Assembly: GCA_022578605.1 (NCBI GenBank) | Contig: MU394097.1 | Location: 1-64,000 of the forward strand | From: Camillea tinctor | Taxonomy: Eukaryota; Ascomycota; Sordariomycetes; Xylariales; Xylariaceae | Direction of reading: 5' to 3' | Length of the DNA stretch: 64,000 bases | Part shown: one piece after another, positions 23,651-35,624 of the stretch | Position numbering within the stretch: position 1 is the stretch's first letter | How the letters are laid out: each line of letters opens with the position of its first letter | The notes under the pieces: model-generated | Seen by the model: only the letters and a program-made list of their open reading frames with translations | Told to the model about the DNA's origin: nothing | Databases searched by the model: none | Program-made: the position numbers and the translations under genes

Positions 23651-24352
23651 ATGGCAGCTAATTACGAGAATAACGGACAGGCTTCTACCAACTACAAGGA
23701 GGCTTTCTCACTATTCGACAAGCGAGGCAACGGCCGTGTGGCTCTTGACAGCCTAGGCGATCTTCTGCGCGCTTGTGGCCAAAACCCTACCCTGACCGAA
23801 ATTCGGGATTTGGAGAGAAATGTTGGTGGTGACTGTGAGTAGTAGTCCCTTTTCTTCGTTTGCGGCAATACAACGGCGTGCGCGATCGCTACGATATGAC
23901 TTGGTTCAACAGCACGCAATGGACAATGGAGCATCAAAAAATGAAGAAAATCAGGAAACAGGATGATGTGGATCTAAAGAGACTAATTTTGTCAAATTCT
24001 AGTCGACTTCGAAACTTTCTCTAAGATCCTGAACCGGCCGGGTGGTTTCCGCGACCCTGGCGAGCCCGAAGAGTACTGCCGCGGCTTCCAGGTGTTCGAT
24101 AAGGATATGACGGGTTTCATCGGTGTCGGACAGCTCAAGTACATCCTTACGAACCTCGGAGAGAAGATGACGGATGAGGAGGTAGACGAGCTGCTTAAGG
24201 CGGTCGACACGAGCTCAGGACAGGTCAACTACACTGGTGAGTGCAATCCCCGGCGCTGGCGGATGTTGCGAGGCCAGAATACACTAGCCTAGGGCGAGGG
24301 TTTATATAGCTAACACAATATAGAACTTGTCCGAACTATCCTAGCCAACTAG
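23651..24352 (+). CDS. cdc4: Myosin essential light chain (Cdc4/Mlc1)
   Basis: There are three exons, 23651-23834, 24003-24236 and 24324-24352, giving 148 aa; both introns (168 and 87 nt) are GT..AG and in phase. The protein is a calmodulin-fold light chain: NYKEAFSLFDKRGNGRV, then the highly diagnostic LLRACGQNPTL, LNRPGGF, GFQVFDKDMTGFIGVG and LTNLGEKMTDEEVDELL, ending in ILAN. These match fission yeast Cdc4 and budding yeast Mlc1, which bind IQ motifs of type II myosin and IQGAP in the cytokinetic ring and act in septation. The EF-hand loops are degenerate, as in the family, so calcium binding is probably weak. The last exon encodes only nine residues. Confidence 0.93.
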
Positions 24353-25993
24353 AGAAGAGATTTTCGCACCGAGTCACGATGGCCGATGAGGAGAAAGGGA
24401 CAAGGAGTTCAGGAGATGGGACTGCGAAAGAGCTTGTGCGCTTTGCCATAGGAAACACGAAGAGCACAGGCTTGAAGACGGAATTGCATTACTAGGAGAA
24501 TGACACAGGCGTTTGTTATTTGTTTGCTCATGGAATTTTGTTGGAACTATACGGATTGGGCGGACCAGATTCCGGTCTTCTTCCCCAAGTCTTGTAGTGA
24601 TATGAACGAAACCGACGCGGAGATGCAAAGGACGAAGGAAACGACCGAAACAACAAAACAAAAAAGAGAAAAATAAGCACGATAATACATACACAACATA
24701 TTCTTTCCCGTCAAATATGGCATTCCCCCTTTTTTTGTGACCTGTTCCATTGCATGCATACCCGACTTGCGCACATGTAACCTTTATATGTACAACTTTA
24801 TCCATAATGGGAAAAGTCACCACCAATCAACCGCCGGTCCGAGCCCATAAAAAGAAAAAAAAGCCTTCAATCGTACATACTTGTTGAGCACCTGCACGCC
24901 CTTGAGCAAGGTATAAGTAAACTGTTCCTAGAGAATTAGAGGGTCTTTGTATTCTGCCCTCTGTTGCCCTAGTTTTCGGGTTGCACAGCCTTTTGGCTTT
25001 GAGGGATCTTATTTATTCGCCAATGGATTCTTACAAGTCACGCGGGTCAAGCGAGTCCCGTTTACTTGAATAAATTCCATTGCATGGAATACTTTCAATT
25101 TTATTAAGCCTTTGCCTTAGGTAAGGCTCCTCTAGGTGCCCATGTGAGGTCCACTAGGTAGGTATGTAGGTACCTAATGCACCTTCAACCTAGTGAGGAT
25201 TTACCTAACCTACATAGTGGTTACTAAACTAAGGCAGAGGCCACTTCGTGGAAGGAACCCCGCCCCGCAACTTAGCCCCGCTGCTACGCAATGGAAGGCG
25301 GAATACGGGCTGGGGACTAGGTAACTTTGATGCTCCTCCTTCCTACTGTGATGTTAAGATAGAAGGGGGGGTTAGATAGGAAGGCACCTCAGGTATTACT
25401 AACTAGTAGTTTTAGATCTATAGGTAGCTACCTCCTAACGTATTTACTTGTGTCCATTCTTAGGTAACTTAAACTCTTATACATTTAAACTCTTCACCGT
25501 CCTCTTCTTTTTTCTTCTTCCTCTTCCTCTTCCTCTTCCACCTACTCCCTATAGAAGCAGAATTCCTTGTGACTAATAACGTCCACCTATCATCAGCCAA
25601 CCAAACTAACACACCAACGCATGATCAATCCCTCTTTGCATTTTTGCAGTCCAACCCCGCCTCACAACATTCTTCCTCGTGCATTTCCCCCTACCTTAGG
25701 TACCTAAGCACACGTCCCCCAGCACCTCTAATTGGGTCAAACCCGCTTAGGGCAAGTCCTTGTTTGCCATCGTGGCGCCTTCGACCACTCGTACAAGAAG
25801 CTCTCGACCCCTCTTCCTGCTCATCTCTCTGCTGGTAGTCTTCCTCGCTATCACCTTCAACCTGGCTGCCCCCCGTGTAGTCCCCCGTCTTACTTCCTAT
25901 TTAAACCACCTACGGTTCAGGTCGATTACATCTCCGACATTACCCTTCTTGACCCGATCTTCCGTCCCCTACCGTACCGTCATCACCGCTAGC
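24353..25993. other. Intergenic region with open leader before oligopeptidase
   Basis: The left two thirds hold no gene. They include TAGGTA/TACCTA runs around 25140-25210 and a (TTCCTC)n run at about 25518-25540. From 25751 to 25993 the frame of the oligopeptidase is open without an ATG and encodes an Arg-rich, acid-free, hydrophobic stretch, described in the findings. Confidence 0.5.
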
Positions 25994-28237
25994 ATGGCTC
26001 CCGACAAGTACAAGAGCCCACCCCAAGCTCCCCCTACCTTCACCGGTACCAAGGAGTCTATTGTGAAGGATGCTCAGTCGATTTGCGATACCACCCGCCA
26101 CCTGCTTGACAAGATTGTTCAGGAAGAAAAGGATGGTAAGATCAAGGCAAGCTTCGCCTCGGTCTTAGCCCCCATGGCGGAAGACGAGAACCAGTCCCAA
26201 CTCAGCACCCGCATTCTCGGCTTCTACCAGTATGTTTCTGGCAATGCCGACTTGCGTAATTCCTCCACCGAGGCCGAGAAGCTCATGGATGAGTTCTCCA
26301 TCGAGTGCAACATGAGGGAAGATGTCTACAACCTAGTAGAAGCCGCTTTCCAGTCCCAGAAGACGCAAGAGCCGGATCTCGACCCGGAAAGTCTGCGTTT
26401 GCTGGAGAAGGAACGCAAGGGCTATATCAGAAATGGTCTGGGCATACCCAGCGGCCCTCAGCGTGATCGCTTCAAGGAGATTAAGAAGCGCCTTAGTCAG
26501 ATTTCTATCGAGTTCCAGAAACAACTCAACGAGGAGAATGGCGGTCTCTGGTTCACCAAGGAGGAACTGGAAGGTGTGCCTGAAGATGTCGTAGACGGCC
26601 TGGAAAAGGGAACAGGCGAGAACGAAGGCAAAGTCAAGCTTAGCTTTAAGTACCCCGATCTATTCCCTACCCTTAAGTTTGCCAAGAACCCGGAGACGAG
26701 AAAGAAGGTGTTCATTTCTAATGAGAACAAGGTATGTTAGGCATCGAAGGCGACATAGCTAATCCTCCCGGAGAGAAAGGCTACTAATATCTATAACAGT
26801 GCAATCAAAACGTCCCCCTATTCAAGGAAACTATCTTGCTACGTGACGAAGCCGCACGACTACTAGGTTACGAGAACCATGCTAAGTTCCGGATAGAGGA
26901 CAAGATGGCGAAAACTCCCGAGACAGTCAATACGTTCTTAGCCGATCTTAAAACCCGCCTCGCGCCGGGCGGTGTGAAGGAGAAGGCTCACCTTCTTGAG
27001 TTGAAAAAGAAAGACGAAGAATCCAGAGGATTGTCCTCTGATGGAAACTACTATCTCTGGGATCACCGCTATTATGATCGCATGATGGTTGAGCAGGAGT
27101 ACAGCATTGACGAGACGAAGGTTGCCGAGTATTTCCCTCTCCAGAGCACTGTGCGAGGAATGCTACACATTTTCGAGGAGCTCTTTGGTCTTGTGTTCGT
27201 GGAGTTGGGCAAGGAGGAGCGACAGCAGATCTCGCCGACTGGAAAGGCTGAAGATATTGCGTGGCACGAAGATGTCATTCTGTTCTCTGTCTGGGACGAT
27301 GCCTCTGAAGGCGAGGGCTTTGTCGGCTATCTATATCTAGATTTGCATCCCCGACAAGGCAAATACGGCCACGCTGCCAATTTCAACTTGCAGCCAGGCT
27401 TCTTACAGAAGGATGGTACGCGCCGATACCCTGCCACAGCCCTAGTCTGCAATTTCTCTAAGCCTACGGAGAAGAAGCCTTCTTTGTTGAAGCATGAAGA
27501 GGTTGTCACTCTCTTCCATGAACTAGGACACGGTATTCATGACCTATCTGGGCGCTGCAAATACAGCAGATTCCACGGGACAGCGACTGTTAGAGACTTC
27601 GTGGAGGCCCCCAGTCAGATGCTTGAAAATTGGTGTTGGACGCCCAGTCAGCTTAAAACTCTCTCCAATCACTACCAGACTGGCGACAAGATTCCCGATG
27701 ATCTAATTGAGAAGCTTATCTCTACCAAACATGTCAATGATGCTTTGTTCAACTTGAGACAGTTGCACTTTGGTATATTTGACATGACGGTACATTCTCC
27801 TGCTAGCCACGAGGAATTGGAAAAGCTAGATGCAAGTGAACTATACAACCGCCTCCGCGCAGAGATTGCGGGTCTCAATGGACCCGAATCTCTAGGCGAG
27901 CCGAAGTGAGAATCCCTTCCCTCTCCTTAACTAAAAATCCAATTTACTGACAGAATTCTATAGCACTTGGGGCAATGGACAGGCTACATTCGGCCACCTT
28001 ATTGGAGGCTACGACGCTGGCTACTATGGCTATATGACATCACTTGTCTATAGCGCGGATATGTTTTACTCCGTATTCAAGAAGAACCCGATGGACGGTA
28101 AAGAGGGACGAAGATACCGACACACGGTGCTTGAACGTGGCGGCAGCCAGGAGGAGATGACCACGCTAGAGCAATTCTTGGGCAGAAAGCCCAACAGCGA
28201 CGCCTTTTACGCCGAGCTTGGTCTGACTTCTGCCTGA
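25994..28237 (+). CDS. PRD1: M3 metallopeptidase, saccharolysin/thimet oligopeptidase
   Basis: There are three exons, 25994-26731, 26800-27905 and 27964-28237, giving 705 aa. Introns of 68 and 58 nt (GTATGT..AACAG with a CTAATA branch, and GTGAGA..TATAG) keep the frame. The zinc motif is HELGH (486-490) in VVTLFHELGHGIHDL; the third ligand lies in the downstream VEAPSQMLENW. The C-terminal signature WGNGQATFGHLIGGYDAGYYGY is the substrate-closing loop of the M3 family. The length matches yeast Prd1, a cytosolic and mitochondrial intermembrane-space enzyme that degrades short peptides. The start ATG was chosen as the first in frame. The 81 codons upstream are also open and leader-like, so a longer organellar form is possible. 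Confidence 0.93.
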
Positions 28238-30693
28238 CTAGGTGACAGCAGTGGAAAGGCGATGCTATGAATGCAAGGCTGCATTATAAAGCTTGGTGGG
28301 AGCATTCCCAAGCATGATAGCATTATCCTACTGATACAAAAGCTACCAAAGGTAGTTAGTATATATAGGCATAAATAGATAAATTTGCCCTGAATCAGCA
28401 AACCCTAGCCTGGCTTAATCAGGGTTCGTTTCTTGTGAATTAGATATGGTAAGATACCCTAAATAAATAGTGTTAGGTCACGACGACATATGAGTACCAG
28501 ATTGATCCTCTCTCGTGCTCAGCTAGAAGCAAGCCCTCATAAGACTATGAGAAGTACATCTTATTTACTTCCACACTAATACTAAACCAGAGGCCATGGA
28601 AATTCACGCAGTGAGACATGCACATTAGCGTGATAGTGCGAAGGATATGGTGTATTGATGAAAGCTAAAGTTGAGGGAGCGTTCATATACAAAATATTCC
28701 CAACTTTTAGGGGGGAAGGGCAGCAATAGGAGATAGATATGGGTAATCTATACAATTCTATAGGCACGAAGTCATATCTTTTTAATGGTATAATTATGAG
28801 TCTACAACACACTTTTAAGCATCTTCTTATTAGTATATTGCATATATTAAGTAAGGCGTAAGCTATATTAAGTTAGCCGCTTTTTTGCTTACTTAGTAAA
28901 ACCGTGCTAATTTTTGCGTAAGTTCGAACCGTAGCTAAAGCAGTTTATTATAAGCACAAACTATAGCTTTATTAGCTAAACTTAAAATAGCTTAGCTTAT
29001 TTAAAAAAGTATAAATAATTAAATATAAACTAAAAACGCAAAATAAAGCAAAAAAAAAAATAACTTTGCAATAATAACTTATATTTTTACGTAATATTCT
29101 TATATTTATACCGTATTAAAGCAATAAGTAAAAATTTTTCGGTTTAGTAATTAGGCAAAAATGCCTTAAAGTTGTTATTGTAGAAGGAAAGAAGTAGGTA
29201 GGGCCTAGTTGGGTTGTAGAACCCACTTATTTAACTATGCCGGTTACACGAAACAGATATAAGTCAAAGTCCCGTGACCTTCCGACTGTTTGATACGAAA
29301 TTATGTAGGGAACTTACATGTGCAATATGAAAAAATGAAGTCATCCATAACTCAAAAGGTCACAGCTTCAGCTAAATATATTCTCTCCCGTGTGCCCGGC
29401 TTCATTAGAACTTTTTTTTTTTTGGATCTATTACGTATCACGATGCTATTAGAACCTGCGTCTCGTGATGAAGGTATACTGCAATATATTTACATAATGA
29501 ATAACTTGGAATAAGCCTTGGCTGAGCTAAATCTCAAGAGGTTGTCCATTGGTATTACATGGAGAGTGGCGCTTCAACCTACTGGGATGATACTACTAAT
29601 ACGACTCCCTTATTGATGGCTTGTACTAAGTAGCTGTGACATAATATATGTAAAAAGGGGGAGATCGAACCACGTGTGTATCATCGTAGTTGTGAAAACT
29701 CGAGATAATATCACTATTACATTCATGATCTCTAGTTTCCTCTTACATATTACATAATTATAAATCCTTATTAGGAGAACTAGAGAAAGGCAAAATTATT
29801 GTAGGTGTGCAAAACATTATAAAGCCAAGTCATTAGCTCTTACTGATTACTCGACATAGGAAAATGCATTGTCACCGCGGCAAAGACGACTAGTGTCTTG
29901 ACCATGCGGAGAGGGTAGTATTCTACACAAGATGGATATGGAACTAGTTATAGTTAAACGAGATGTCAGCATAAAACGGAGACATTTCTTAGCTCTTATA
30001 GGTAGACGATCAAAGGCAAACAAGAAACCCGAATAAGTTAGCAGGAGTTAAAGCTGATACCATTGGCTTGTGCTGCTACTTTACAAAGACAGATAAAGAC
30101 GTATCCTGTCTTTCGACTTTCGAGTCATACCTTGGCTTGCTGACAGTCGTGTGGCTATTTATTCTTGCATTATATAGTTCAAATGGGTAATGTGTTTTCA
30201 TACGGAACGCTGGGTACTAATATGTCTTAGTAGCCTGTCTAGTGAATGAAATAGAGAGTTTGTTTGCTTGTTCCTCCTTGTTAGTGGTGGTCCATCAAGG
30301 TACGACGATATTGAATGTAATTATTTACTTCTGATCTCCCCAAAGTTAAATATCCAGTGGCTTGGCTTTACTCAACAATATTTACTACTACACCCACTAC
30401 TAACCGGTTGACATTGTCTCGTAACCACGAACATACGTGAATGTCGTCCCATTACATCTGTTTGAAGAGCAAGCCAAATTACTATATAACTATCCCGCAG
30501 AAGCCACTTATTTCGGGACTGAGACTACTTAGTAGAAGACAACCCGGATACAAAACAGCAAAAAACATCAAGACATACCTAATAAATCTCTTATACCTAG
30601 AAGAACAAAAGTCACTCCCAAATCGCGACACAATTCGCCCTCTTACCTCACTAACCCCGACCACCTCTACCCACACCACCACCAACACCTACC
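28238..30693. other. Gene-free, partly AT-rich interval
   Basis: These 2.4 kb lie between the oligopeptidase and FAD monooxygenase genes. The core (about 28820-29170) is extremely AT-rich with abundant TpA, consistent with RIP decay. The remainder has short frames only. The last 250 bases are probably the promoter and leader of the monooxygenase. Confidence 0.5.
28820..29170. repeat. AT-rich, RIP-like degenerate block
   Basis: About 350 bases are dominated by A, T and TpA dinucleotides, with repeated TTAGCT / AGCTTA / TAAAC words and almost no coding frame. The pattern is what repeat-induced point mutation leaves in fungal repeats. The original element cannot be recognised. Confidence 0.6.
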
Positions 30694-32347
30694 ATGGCAG
30701 CCCACCCCATGCCGCCCCCCTCCCCACCCGCCTCCCCCGCCCCTCCCCTCCGCATAGCCATCATCGGCGCCGGCATAGCCGGAACCTGCCTCGCCATCGG
30801 CCTGCTGGAGCAGATCCCGAACTTGGACCTGACGGTCTACGAGTCCCACAACCCTTCCACCTCTTCTTCTTCTTCTTGTTCTTCTCCTTCGTCGGAGAAC
30901 GCGCCCGCGGCCCCCTCCCGCGGCGCCGGCCTCGCCCTCCACGGCAACGCCATCGCCGCCATGGACGCCACCTCCCGCTCCATCAAGGCGGCGTACTTCC
31001 GCTCGGCGCACTACATGGCCGGCGACGCGGACGTCGAGATGGGCACTAGCATCGTGGTGGGCGGCGGGGATAGCGGGGACGGCACCGTGGTCGCGGAGCT
31101 CGGCCGCGCGAAGGGGAGACGGACTGTGCATAGAGCGGATTTCATCGAGGAGATGCTGCGAGATGGGAGGGTGGGCGTGAGGTTCGGGATGAGGGTTGTG
31201 GGGCTGGAGATGCTGGAGGGGGAGAAAAAGGGGGGAGGAAAGGGGAAGGGGAAGGGAGTCAGAGCGCGCTTCGCGAACGGGGAGGCCCGGGATTTCGACG
31301 TCCTGCTCGCGGCCGACGGCGTGCATAGCCTCGCCCGAGAGCACGTGCTCGGCGCGTACCCGTGTCACGCCCGGAACACGCAGCCGGTCAATAGGGACGG
31401 GTGGCGCTGCTTCAACGCGCTGATCCCGATGCGCGAGGCGGAGAAGGCCCTGCCCAGACGCAATATTGATACGGTGCGCATGATCTGCACGCCCATCGGC
31501 TATGTCAATGGGCTGCCGGTGGACAGGGGCCAGACGTATAGCGTTACGGCGTATTTGAGAGAGGGGAAGAGGGGGGAGGGTATGAAGGGTAGGGGATTTG
31601 TGAGGGAGGAGTGGAGGGGGGAGGGGTTTGGAGGGGAGGTGGGGATGTTGGTTGAGGTGAGTTTTCTTTCCTTTTTTTTTTTTGCCCCTTTTTCTTAATT
31701 CTTTTTTTTTGTTTCGGGTTTGGCTTCAGGGTTTCGATGATTGGGGAATTGGAATTGAGGATGGGGGTTGTGCTACCACAGTCCCCCTTTTCCCATCAAT
31801 CCTACTCCCCCTTTACCTTTTTTCTAACCCCTATTTTACTCCCCTTAAAAAAACCCTTACTAACCGCCCCCTTTTCCCCTAGCTCCTCGCAACTCACAAC
31901 CCCCGCGAATCCTGGCAGATCCTCGACCACGACCCGGCCCCGACCTACATCCGCGGGCGCGTTGCCCTCCTCGGCGACGCCGCGCACGCAACGGCCCCGC
32001 ATGCCGGCAATGGCGCTGCCCAGGCCATCGAGGACGCGGCCGTGCTGACGGGTGTGTTCGCCGCGTGGGCGAGCCAACACCATCACTGCGGCAATGGCGA
32101 GGATGACGGAATAGACGCTGCGCTCCGCGCGTACGATAGCGTGCGTCGCCCGCGCAGCCAGAGGGTCGTCGAGATCACGCGCGAGTTCGGGAGGTTGTAT
32201 AGCCTGGATGTGGCGGAGCGGGATGTGCAGGAGATGCAGAAGAGGTTGAGGGAAGGCGGGATGTACACGAATGGTGTGGATATGGGGGAGCAGGTTAGGA
32301 AGGCGGTGGAGAGGTTTGAGGAGGAGAGGAAGAAGGGGAATGAGTGA
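30694..32347 (+). CDS. FAD-dependent monooxygenase (salicylate hydroxylase-like)
   Basis: The simplest model has two exons, 30694-31656 and 31883-32347, giving 475 aa. The N-terminal dinucleotide fold IAIIGAGIAGTCLA (GxGxxG at 25-30), the DG motif VLLAADGVHS in the middle and the C-terminal GD motif LLGDAAHATAPHAGNGAAQAIEDA define a class A flavoprotein hydroxylase. Such enzymes use NAD(P)H and O2 to hydroxylate (often aromatic) compounds. The low-complexity inserts in the first exon (Ser run at about 55-67, Lys/Gly run near 185) are unusual. The 226-nt intron contains a coding-looking stretch at 31730-31765 (GFDDWGIGIED) that fits the family between the two exons but could not be spliced in frame with good sites, so the middle of the model is uncertain. 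Confidence 0.82.
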
Positions 32348-32931
32348 GAGATATGTTGGGTAGATATCCCGCATTGGTGTTCGTTTGTTGATGTTTCGTG
32401 AGTTAGACGGGACAGGATAGGGAAATGAAGGGGGGAGAATTTCTTTTTAGTAAATGTGGTTAGGATATGCATGTTGAGCGATAATTGAGCATTTACACGG
32501 ATGAGTTAAATTACAAAATCTGCTGGAGCAAAATGGCAATGGTGATGATGGTTGAATAAGTCTTCATATTAGCTGTCTTGGTTACTTCTTATGACAACCC
32601 GTTTTAGTCTAATAATAATGATAACCCAAAGGAACGTGAACCTCCCCTATATATTCATTACAGACGAGGAAGAAATAAACAGGTTAGATAAATTGACGAA
32701 AGAGACTATTGTTATATATTTCCCCTTCCCCCTGAATTAAACACTGTACCTCCCAAAATCCTGTCCCCTCGTCTACCCACCAACCCCTTCCCTGCGGAAT
32801 TGTAAGAAAAAGCACCAAGACAATTGATCTAAAACCCTGACCAATCCCTATTTGTTCTGATCTTTGGTCTTGTCTTGTCTTATACTAGCATGGGGAGAGC
32901 AGAGGTGGTGGATACCGAAGCGATAGGGAAC
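32348..32931. other. Convergent 3' intergenic region
   Basis: These 584 bases lie between converging stop codons of the monooxygenase and the lysozyme-like gene. No gene was recognised. Confidence 0.5.
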
Positions 32932-33653
32932 TTAGTTAGTGCGGCCGAGTAGGCGGTTGGCGATATCGCTGACGTAGCTGGCGGTGGCGCCGCGGCCATC
33001 GCTGAGGTCGTTGGGGTTGACCGAGCCCGAGTTGTACTCGCGTAGCGCCTTGTAGATGCAGTCGGCTGTGTCCGCGTTGCCGAAGTCCTGGAGGTTCTGC
33101 TTGAAGTGCTGAGTCCCGACGCGGACCATAGAGGTGATTTGGTCCTAAGTTGAGAGGGACTGTTAGCTCTGTGTGGAGAGTGTGTGAGGTATGAGAGAAA
33201 AGGGAGAATTAGAGAAGCGGGAGAAAGGGAAACGTACTTGGGAGAGACCGTGCTGGCCCGGGAATCCGGGGCTGCCATCACACTGCATCAGGCCGGCGGT
33301 GAAGTGCCCGTCGTTGTTCGTGGTGGTTCCGACACCAACGTTACCAGTGCTCTCTTGCATGATGATGGCGAAGATGACGCTAAATTTTTAAAACAACTGT
33401 TAGTCAGGTTCTATAAGAGGCTGAGAAGAAAAAAGCAATGAAAAAAAATGAATATGAGTTCTAGAACGTACCGCTCTTCGACGCCGATCTTGGCGCATTC
33501 GAGGACGGCGTTCCAGATACGGCCAATGTCTTCGCCGGTGTCGCCGGTCTGGGCCATGGCGGGCTTGTTAATGTTGAAGATCTCCTCGAATGACTTCCAC
33601 TGGCTCATGGGAGGGAAGCTGGAGGAGGGGCCGGAGTAGTAAGTGAAACCCAT
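32932..33653 (-). CDS. Lysozyme-like (SLT-fold) protein
   Basis: There are three exons on the minus strand (33653-33472, 33379-33238, 33144-32932), giving 178 aa; introns of 92 and 93 nt are GT..AG and phases agree. The core carries the soluble lytic transglycosylase pattern: VIFAIIMQESTGNVG with the likely catalytic Glu70, GLMQCDGSPGFPGQHGLSQ, and ALREYNSGSVNPNDL near the end. No signal peptide is present, although the first residues are short and hydrophilic. Related fungal proteins are poorly studied; cleavage of peptidoglycan-like glycans (for example bacterial walls) is inferred from the fold only. A role in antibacterial defence or another hydrolase activity is possible. Confidence 0.78.
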
Positions 33654-35550
33654 TTTGAATAGATAAGAGTTGGTTAATTGGTAGTATAAGTTAAAGTTTC
33701 TGTAGAGAGTTGTTATTGTTGTGAGTGAAGCTGTTTCGATTGCTGCTGCTGTGATTGTGATGTGATTTTCTTTCTCTCGAGTCGTCGGCGATGGTCGTCT
33801 TTATACATTTTCCACCAACATATATCAGGTCCAATTCCTATCCTATTCGTTGCCGCCGTCTCTCTATTCGCCTCCGATTCGAGTTTCAATTCACTCTCTG
33901 TTCGAGGCGCTTCCACGTCTTAGCACAGCTGAGCAGTGAGATAAGAGCTAACTGCCAGTCTGTGATGATGTGAATAGGTGTGACCACCTCCATTGGTGGC
34001 TCGTTTTGCACTTTGAAGGCATCACGTAAAGGTGAACACTATTATTGACCATATATTTCCTCCGCCACCATTACTCTCTGTACCCTTTTCTTTGCTTTTT
34101 TGACCTTACTAATGGGCTGACCGTGTCTCACCGAAATAGCTATGATACCTAACACTCGCTTCGCTCCATGGCCCTCGCTTTCTCACCTTGCTGATGGTTT
34201 AGCCGACACCTGATCAATTCTTCTTAAATTTACTTTCACGGTATTGGCTAGACCTAGTTAACTATGTGATGTCTAGTTGCAGGGCGGTTTGATGTCACCA
34301 AAAGGTATTGAGCTTATATCAGCAGCCTTTCTCAGGTCCACGGCTATAGCAATGGCAATGTTTCCAAAAAGCCGTTGGTTGAGAATATTTCCTAGTTTAA
34401 AGAGTTTTCACGCTGCGTCTTACGTCAGTTGCCTCCTCTTCGAGCTATTAAGGTAGCCTGGTAGGGCCGCGTAATTATATCGTGACCATTTCTTCGTTCT
34501 ACGGATTACGTTTTATTGATTTTGGGTCCTGGCACGAGATGAGACCGTCATTGTGATCGGTTCGCGAAAATAGAGCTATACAAGCGAGAACTTGTGCTAT
34601 GTAGAGGTTGATTTCCAGTTGTTCTTGTAATACATCGGTCATGAAATCCTGGAGTCTCCATTGGTGCTGACATATAGAGTTGCACTGAGTCCTGATCCTG
34701 GAGCCAGATGCGATTTTGTGGTAAGATGATGGAGATGTAGAATTACACAAGGTGTGCATTCGGGATCTGGCCACCCTTCAATGTTGGTGAGAGTTGTATC
34801 GTTGCTACCAGACTCATATAGCCTATCTATCTAAGCTAACGGGACTCTCCACCAAAGAGAAGCTTTGCAGTTGCATGTTATGATCTTGCCGGACTGCCGA
34901 GGCCTGTACCTGCATGCACTAAGGGTCTGTTGAATGTAATACCTGACATGATGATTTTGTTTATAACTTGAGCTTAATTGCCTAATTGCCGACTAAATCC
35001 AACCTCTACAAAACTTGCATAGGTTTCTTCTTCTGCCTATTGACCGAAAGGCACATGTAAGACATTGGTCAGCTTTGAGCTTGTTTTCTCAAAATAGGAG
35101 GTCTAGACCATACCTGGCACTGGGGTGTAGAACATGACTAACCACTGTTGCTTACGCCTCAAACCGTCCATTCTGTTCTTTTAAATATGAGGATCTATAT
35201 ATTCTGAATTATATCAAACAGTACGTGAGTAAAGAAATTCTCACAAAATCCGATCTGACCCGAGTTCAAAGGAGAACAGGGGTTTACGGAGTAGCTGAGA
35301 AAAATAAACCACCTGACACCAATCGTTGCTTACTATTGAAAGGAGGAATACATTTATTTATACTTCCTGTACCTAGTTATAGTTAAAAAGACAAAACTCG
35401 GTGGTTTAAATATATCTCATGTGATGTTAGTAGCGGCTGGATGGATATGGTAAACTAGAGAGGTAGAGTTCCAATGTATTGTTGTAATGGTCGGAGCATA
35501 ATTGTTCAGAGTATTAAGTCTAAATACGCAGCCTGAACTCCAACAATCAC
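33654..35550. other. Intergenic region, 1.9 kb
   Basis: The first 150 bases are the upstream region of the lysozyme-like gene. The remainder shows no intact gene. A frame on the minus strand (34774-34499, 91 codons) might be a decayed coding remnant but has no recognised motif. Confidence 0.45.
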
Positions 35551-35624
35551 GGTCGGATGGTGTAGTTGGTTATCACGTGAGTCTAACACACTCAAGGTCC
35601 CCAGTTCGAGCCTGGGTTCGATCA
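35551..35624 (+). tRNA. tRNA-Val (anticodon AAC)
   Basis: These 74 bases fold as a complete cloverleaf: a 7-bp acceptor (GGTCGGA with TTCGATC, two G-U pairs), a D arm with AGTTGGTTA, an anticodon stem TGAGT/ACTCA with loop CTAACAC (anticodon AAC), variable loop AGGTC, and T arm CCCAG-TTCGAGC-CTGGG with discriminator A. There is no intron and no encoded CCA. T-runs downstream (35627 and 35643) are suitable RNA polymerase III terminators. Confidence 0.95.

Noticed and set aside
30694..33653. Possible secondary-metabolite cluster (monooxygenase near a methyltransferase and a hydrolase)
   Set aside because: No polyketide synthase, NRPS, terpene cyclase, transporter or regulator gene is present, and the genes are spread over 15 kb among unrelated genes.
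34499..34774. 91-codon minus-strand frame
   Set aside because: Protein-like composition but no motif, start context or splice support; kept only as a possible relic.
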